Origin: Liolophura sinensis
Lineage: Eukaryota > Mollusca > Polyplacophora > Chitonida > Chitonidae
DNA: 64,000 bases
Reading direction: 5' to 3'
NCBI RefSeq assembly: GCF_032854445.1
Contig: NC_088299.1
Location: 16,979,608-17,043,607 of the forward strand
This document shows positions 57,990-64,000 of this stretch, one piece after another. Position 1 is the stretch's first letter, and every line of letters begins with the position of its first letter. A program made the position numbers and the translations under genes. The notes below the pieces were generated by a model, which ran no database searches, was not told the DNA's origin, and worked only from the letters and a program-made list of their open reading frames with translations.

Positions 57990-58090
57990 TTTTGTTCTGA
58001 CTCAAAGTTTTAGAAGGATATAATTCTACCTTTGAAACATACCTAAAACACCTTTCTAAATTCTATAAAACTCATAGAATTTATAGGTAA
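57990..58090 (+). repeat. Dispersed repeat family R1, diverged member
   Basis: TAATTCTACCTTTGAAACAT then ACCTAAAACACCTTTCTA parallels the 28720 region with about 20-25% difference. Confidence 0.3.
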
Positions 58091-58127
58091 TATACACCAC
58101 GCAATGATGGGCCAACCCTGAGGTCAG

Positions 58128-58690
58128 AAATTGATGAATGACATCAGTAATGGATGAAATCTGTGAACAGTAATGGATGAACTCTGACATCAGTAATGGG
58201 TGAAATCTGACATCAGTAATGGGTGAAACCTGACATCAGTAATGGGTAAAATCTGACGTCAGTAATGGATGAGCTTTGTAATGGGTGAAATCTGACGTCG
58301 GTAATGGATGAACTCTGACGTCAGTATGGGTGAACTCTGACGTCAGTAATGGGTGAAATCTGATGTCAGCAATGTGTGAAATCTGACGTCAGTAATGGGT
58401 GAACTCTGACGTCAGTAATGGGTGAACTCTGACGTCAGTAATGGGTGAAATCTGACGTTAGCAATGGGTGAAATCTGACATCAGTAATGGGTGAAACCTG
58501 ATGTAAGCAATGGGTGAAATCTGACGTCAGTAATGGGTGAAATGTGATGTTAGCAATGGACGAAATCTGACGTCAGTGATGGGTGAAATCTAATGTTAGC
58601 AATGGGTGAAATCTGACGTCAGTGATGGATGAAATCTGATGTTAGCAATGGGTGAAACCTGATGTTAACAATGGACATAATCTGATGTCA
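58128..58690. repeat. 23-bp minisatellite, ~24 copies, CRE-bearing
   Basis: The unit is built from TGACGTCAGTAATGGGTGAA plus ATC. Variants TGACATCA, TGATGTCA and TGATGTTA are frequent. Perfect TGACGTCA occurs at 58254, 58316, 58338, 58384, 58407, 58430, 58522, 58568 and 58614. Confidence 0.93.
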
Positions 58691-58889
58691 TTTACTGTAT
58701 GAAGTTAATAGCAAAGATCAGTGAATTCTCCAATATCTGTATTTAATACAAAAAGGTTGTGAAGCCAGTGTTTATGTGCCTTGATAACCTTGTAAATGGC
58801 ATTCATCTCGACAGACACGCTAGATTTCAGAGCGACTTAATGACGTGTATTAATTGGCTGAATTATTTTGGTAAAACATGGCTGCTTGT

Positions 58890-59040
58890 TAGTGGGCTGA
58901 TAGTGGGCTGATAGCTTGTTAGTGGCTGATAACTTGTTAGTGGGCTGATAGCTTGTTAGTAGTGGGCTAATAGCTTGTTAGTGGGCTGATAGCTTGTTAG
59001 TGGGCTGATAGCTTGTTAGTGAACTGATAGCTTGTTTGAG
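58890..59040. repeat. 19-bp minisatellite, ~7 copies
   Basis: The unit is TTAGTGGGCTGATAGCTTG with small deletions. Confidence 0.88.
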
Positions 59041-59589
59041 GTGAGGTTTTGAAGGCTGTATGTGTTGTGTGAATATAGGTCACAAGACCTGAAAAACCAC
59101 ATACATGTTGATATGATTATGTCAGTTGCTATTTACCCTGGAAATGATATAAACATGGATGTTGTTAGATGATGTGTGCAAAGCAGCAGTCTGCATGCAG
59201 ATGAGCTTTAGAATGGCCTGTCATGCTAGGCTTTAGAGCCTACCTATGTGTTATGTTAATATCAGTTATGAAATGTGAAAAATTGACAAATAATCAGATT
59301 ATGTCCACTTAGGTCCACTATGTGACCTGGGGATTATTTATATTTAAGTTTGCTTGTTAAATTTGTTATATTTAACTTTACTATGTCACCATCTGAGAAA
59401 AAGGAAGTCACCATGTATTAGTTATCTGTGAGAACCGACCATGAGGTACAGTTATTTCAGTTTGCTGTTAGGATAGGGGATCTAATTATTATTTAACAAT
59501 AACCTTCAGGATTAAATATTGACCACAATTAATTTGCATAGATTTTACAGGTATAGGTGAAACATTAAGAGACCAGATGTATGCTTAGA

Positions 59590-61632
59590 CATAATGCCTA
59601 GCTCTGACGGACACACGCATCAATATCAGGTATGACAGTTGATGATTGGTGACGAGCTGTGGCATACTGACCAGCTCTGACGGACACGCGCATCAATATC
59701 AGGTATGACAGTTGATGATTGGTGAGGAACTGTGACCTACTGACCAGCTCTGACCTACTGACCAGCTCTGACGGACACGCGCATCAATATCAGGTATGAC
59801 AGTTGATGATTGATGATGAGCTGTGACGTGCTGACCAGCTCTGACGTACTGACCAGCTCTGACGGACACGTGCATTAATATCAGGTATGACAGTTGGTGA
59901 TTGGTGACGAGCTGTGACATACTGACCAGCTCTGACTGACACGCGCATCAATATCAGGTATGACAGTTGATGATTGGTGACGAGCTGTGACATACTGACC
60001 AGCTCTGACTGACACGCGCATCAATATCAGGTATGACAGTTGACGATTGGTGACGAGCTGTGACATACTGACCAGCTCTGACTGACACGCGCATCAATAT
60101 CAGGTATGACAGTTGACGATTGGTGACGAGCTGTGACATACTGACCAGCTCTGACGGACACGCGCATCAATATCAGGTATGACAGTTGATGATTGGTGAC
60201 GAGCTGTGACATACTGACCAGCTCTGACGGACACGCGCATCAATATCAGGTATGACAGTTGACGAATGGTGACGAGCTGTGACATACTGACCAGCTCTGA
60301 CTGACACGCGCATCAATATCAGGTATGACAGTTGACGATTGGTGACGAGCTGTGACATACTGACCAGCTCTGACGGACACGCGCATCAATATCAGGTATG
60401 ACAGTTGACGATTGGTGACGAGCTGTGACATACTGACCAGCTGTGACGGACCCACGCATCAATATCAGGCATGACAGTTGACGATTGGTGACGAGCTGTG
60501 ACATACTGACCAGCTCTGACGGACACGCGCATCAATATCAGGTATGACAGTTGACGATTGGTGACGAGCTGTGACATACTGACCAGCTCTGACGGACACG
60601 TGCATCAATATCAGGTATGACAGTTGATGATTGGTGACGAGTTGTGACCTACTGACCAGCTCTGACGGACACACGCATCAATATCAGGCATGACAGTTGG
60701 TGATTGGTGACGAGCTGTGACATACTGACCAGCTCTGACGGACACGCGCATCAATATCAGGTATGACAGTTGATGATTGGTAAGGAGCTGTGACATACTG
60801 ACCAGCTCTGACTGACACGCGCATCAATATCAGGTATGACAGTTGATGATTGGTGACGAGCTGTGACGGGCTGACCAGCTCTGACTGACACGCGCATCAA
60901 TATCAGGTATGACAGTTGGTGATTGGTGACGAGCTGTGACATACTGACCAGCTCTGATGGACACGCGCATCAGTATCAGGTATGACAGTTGACGATTGGT
61001 GATGAGCTGTGACATACTGACCAGCTCTGATGGACACGCGCATCAATATCAGGTATGACAGTTGACGATTGGTGACGAGCTGTGACATACTGACCAGCTC
61101 TGACGGACACGCGCATCAATATCAGGTATGACAGTTGACGATTGGTGACGAGCTGTGACATACTGACCAGCTCTGACTGACACGCGCATCAATATCAGGT
61201 ATGACAGTTGATGATTGGTGACGAGCTGTGACATACTGACCAGCTCTGACTGACACGCGCATCAATATCAGGCATGACAGTTGGTGATTGGTGACGAGCT
61301 GTGACATACTGACCAGCTCTGACTGACACGCGCATCAATATCAGGTATGACAGTTGATGATTGGTAAGGAGCTGTGACATACTGACCAGCTCTGACTGAC
61401 ACGCGCATCAATATCAGGGATGACAGTTGGTGATTGGTGACGAGCTGTGACATACTGACCAGCTCTGACTGACACGCGCATCAATATCAGGTATGACAGT
61501 TGATGATTGGTGACGAGCTGTGACATACTGACCAGCTCTGACGGACACGCGCATCAATATCAGGTATGACAGTTGATGATTGGTGACGAGCTGTGACATA
61601 CTGACCAGCTCTGACAGACACACGCATCAATA
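59590..61632. repeat. 73-bp minisatellite, ~28 copies
   Basis: The unit contains TCAATATCAGGTATGACAGT, GATTGGTGACGAGCTGTGAC and GACCAGCTCTGACTGACACG. Most copies keep exact 73-bp spacing. Irregular units occur near 59740-59870, with short internal duplications of the CTGACCAGCTCTGAC segment. Confidence 0.96.
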
Positions 61633-63864
61633 AGCACACGGCGTATGCCTCGTAAACATGGCAGGGCTCTATTAATACCTGTAATGTGGGCATAGATTGT
61701 CCAGTAACCTGTTCTGGAAAATCGATAGTGCAAGACGAGTTGTCCACCTGAGAAGATGAACACTTTGAGGGAAATGTGTGTGTGCTTGGGGCATAATCGT
61801 GCCACGTGGACAGTTATTAATTAGTGCAGAAACAGTGTGTGTATTTGTAAATCAGATGTACTTTTGGTATGCATATTTTCTGATATGGCTGAGGCGATTG
61901 TTTTGACACTTGTAATACAGTGCACAGAGTTGTTTGATTGATGGGGTCAGAAGCAGTGGAATGGAACATAATGTCGGGCACGTGTTTAACATTGTCTAAA
62001 TGTGTAGGAAATAGTAATTGGATGTGTGTGTTTAAGATACATATATTTACATAAATATTTGCAAATACTGTGTGATGAATATTAACTAGTATTTTGCAAG
62101 ACTGTTTTATAGTGGAAGATTATTTTAGATTCATACAAAGTTAGGCACAGTTGATAGAAATAAGGACTAAAATAGTGGAGGGGTTTGTCAACTCTGGAGG
62201 CACTAATATCAGGGATCACTGTCACTTTCTGAAAAAGCAGATTTGAGTCTCAGATTTAAATTTTTCTTTCTTCAAAACGTCATTAATAAAATGTATATGT
62301 ATTAAAACTGATACACACCACTTAATAAAATCAGTAAATGACAGTATTGTGTCTTGTGTTTGTAGTTACCGGCTTTTGTCAAAATATTAGAACATTAGCA
62401 AAAGTTTTATGACAAATACATACAAGTGATGAGCTCATGCATAAAATATTGACAAAATTCAGATTCTTTCCTATGATCCACAAATTATAAAAAACACTGA
62501 TTTATTGGAACTTTAAGAGTTAATTTTTGTGAACAAGATTTTCATTGAACAGTGGTGTAACGTGAAACAACTGATTCTGAAAGGGTTTTCTTATCCCCAT
62601 GGCATACAGATATGGAGATACAGTGACATGGGCTCTTCTGCCCAGTTTGATATACAGTAATCACTCCTATAGGACAGCGGTATGTACAAAATAGTGTATG
62701 ATAAAAAAAAAATATTTGAGGCTGGGCCCAGGTCTGTTGGTCTGTTTGTTCATTATCATTTTTTCCTTATGTTTCCAAGCAAAAAACTTATTATTTCACT
62801 GAATTTTTCTACACTCAATTTCATCCGAGTAAAGATGTTACAGAGGATATTTTCATTTTCACATATTTTTGCATAATTATTTTAGCCCTTTATAGCTAGT
62901 GATCTTTACAGCTACATGTACATGTATAACTCTAAAATTTAGCAGTGTTTTAATACAATGGCAGCATAAGCTGTGAGGATGGATGCACCATATAATAGCC
63001 ATATAAAATGGCTCTTATTGTCCGTTTGAAATGACAAAGTGCGCACTTTGTGCACCTTTGTGTAAACCCAACACTGATGGGTGTATTAAGGTAACCTGCT
63101 TCTGAAGTTAGATTCTGTCTCACTTGACTTAGCATGTAAACCTTGTTTCTTGTACTAACTTCCCTGTTTGATGTCCCTTTTGGGGTAGGCCATGACCTGT
63201 AGTCTATTAGGTTCTCCTCCTCCAGGGGACCTATTGTTCGGCACATTTAGGTGTTTGGTCCTACTCCTGTAACCTGTGATAAGATCAGAGGTTATGAAGC
63301 TGTGTCAGCAGGTATGACAGGTACATATAAAAACCAATACATATGAGATGTAGTAGTTGTACATACTGTATACAGTGTACAAAACCAAACAGTGGGATTG
63401 GACTGATGCCGCATGATGTTTGCAGGGAATTAAATACCAGTACCTGTGGTTTCTACTAAAGGCTGCTAAATTGAGGTTTGTGGTTTCACCAGAATCAGGT
63501 TTTCTGATACAGGTGAAACGTAACCTACGGTGTTATCCAAATGATTAGCCTATCCAAGCCTAAAGAAAAAACCCAGAGGTTTACATACATCTTTTGATGG
63601 TTGTTTAACAGTGAAGATAACTTGTACATTAGTGAACATACCTCAGATTTGTCAAAGCTTTTAGGAGCTGCTTAATATAGCCTTTGTTGCGTTGCTAGGA
63701 ACAGTTAAAACTTGTAAACAGGCATACAGCTTACCTCCAAGCAGTAAAAGTTCCTTGCCTTTGTCCTACAGTTGCCAAACTGTATAAAGTCCTGAAAAGT
63801 TTTGAGAGTTTGCCCTTTAACCGTTTCATGATGGTATGCATGTACATGTAAATACCATGGGCCT

Positions 63865-64000
63865 GAAAACTGACATTAGGTCCAGCTCATGGTCACTGGC
63901 TCAAGTCCAGTGTTGTTATTGTCAGGCGTCTGGGGTGTGGCAGTGGTTTGTTCTGGGCACTCTACCCACTCATAAACATGACGGCTGTTGTGTAAGTAGA
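63865..64000 (+). mobile_element. SINE family A, decayed, cut by window end
   Basis: GTCCAGCTCATGG, then TTCTGGGCACTCTACCCACT and GACGGCTGTTGTGTAAGT resemble the body and 3' domain in order. Many differences. Confidence 0.4.

Larger units (their letters stand above)
47610..64000 (+). other. Intron of the 47531 gene, minisatellite-rich
   Basis: No further exon was found. It contains seven tandem arrays, four SINE A copies or fragments and a foldback element. Plain stretches are 48870-49730, 50170-51366, 56700-58127, 59050-59580 and 61640-63860. Confidence 0.55.

Noticed and set aside
59699-61805. Series of ~61-codon minus-strand frames
   Set aside because: Not listed as genes; they are the 73-bp array read in successive phases. 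Kept only as an observation.

Overview
The window is animal nuclear DNA, not prokaryotic. It has GT-AG split genes with long introns, tRNA-derived SINEs, TIR transposons and a very high density of minisatellites. The two SINE families have 3' regions that I associate from memory with mollusc, especially bivalve, genomes. A marine bivalve is therefore the best guess, but this is an inference. No operons, CRISPR arrays, rRNA, functional tRNA genes or viral genes were recognised.

Layout. (1) Positions 136-18450, minus strand: fourteen exons of VAC14, the HEAT-repeat scaffold of the PIKFYVE-FIG4 lipid kinase/phosphatase complex. The last ~115 codons lie beyond the left edge. All splice phases agree except inside exon 7, where the reading frame breaks. 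(2) Positions 18451-18907: a 457-bp head-to-head promoter region between VAC14 and the next gene. (3) Positions 18908-29041, plus strand: a complete four-exon gene for a 316-residue four-pass MARVEL-domain protein (CMTM/MAL/plasmolipin-like). (4) About 29042-34980: 3'UTR and intergenic sequence. (5) From about 34985, plus strand: a probable non-coding first exon (splice donor at 35167/35168), a 12-kb intron, and a first coding exon (47531-47609) of an unrecognised gene. That gene's next intron fills the rest of the window. The VAC14 and MARVEL products need not act together; they share an intergenic control region.

Repeats dominate the non-coding DNA. At least fifteen tandem arrays were found, with unit lengths of 14, 19, 23, 27, 29, 30 (two arrays), 32, 33, 35, 44, 46, 64, 73 and 99 bp plus a TA microsatellite. 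There are about 18 copies or fragments of SINE family A, several of SINE family B, and three TTAA-flanked DNA elements, one with a THAP zinc-finger remnant. There is also a 436-bp foldback element.

The most unusual structure is the 46-bp array at 27440-28268. Its unit is the 3' splice site plus the first ~40 coding bases of MARVEL exon 3, so roughly 17 decoy acceptors stand in a row before the real one. A smaller version of the same event (65 bp, 2.6 copies) sits at the acceptor of VAC14 exon 10. Other notable points are an inverted pair of TTAA elements bracketing VAC14 exons 4-7, a 23-bp array with nine perfect CRE octamers, and a 64-bp array with 7- and 8-unit higher-order structure. I see no support for a new protein-coding system. 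The novelty is in repeat and splice-site architecture.
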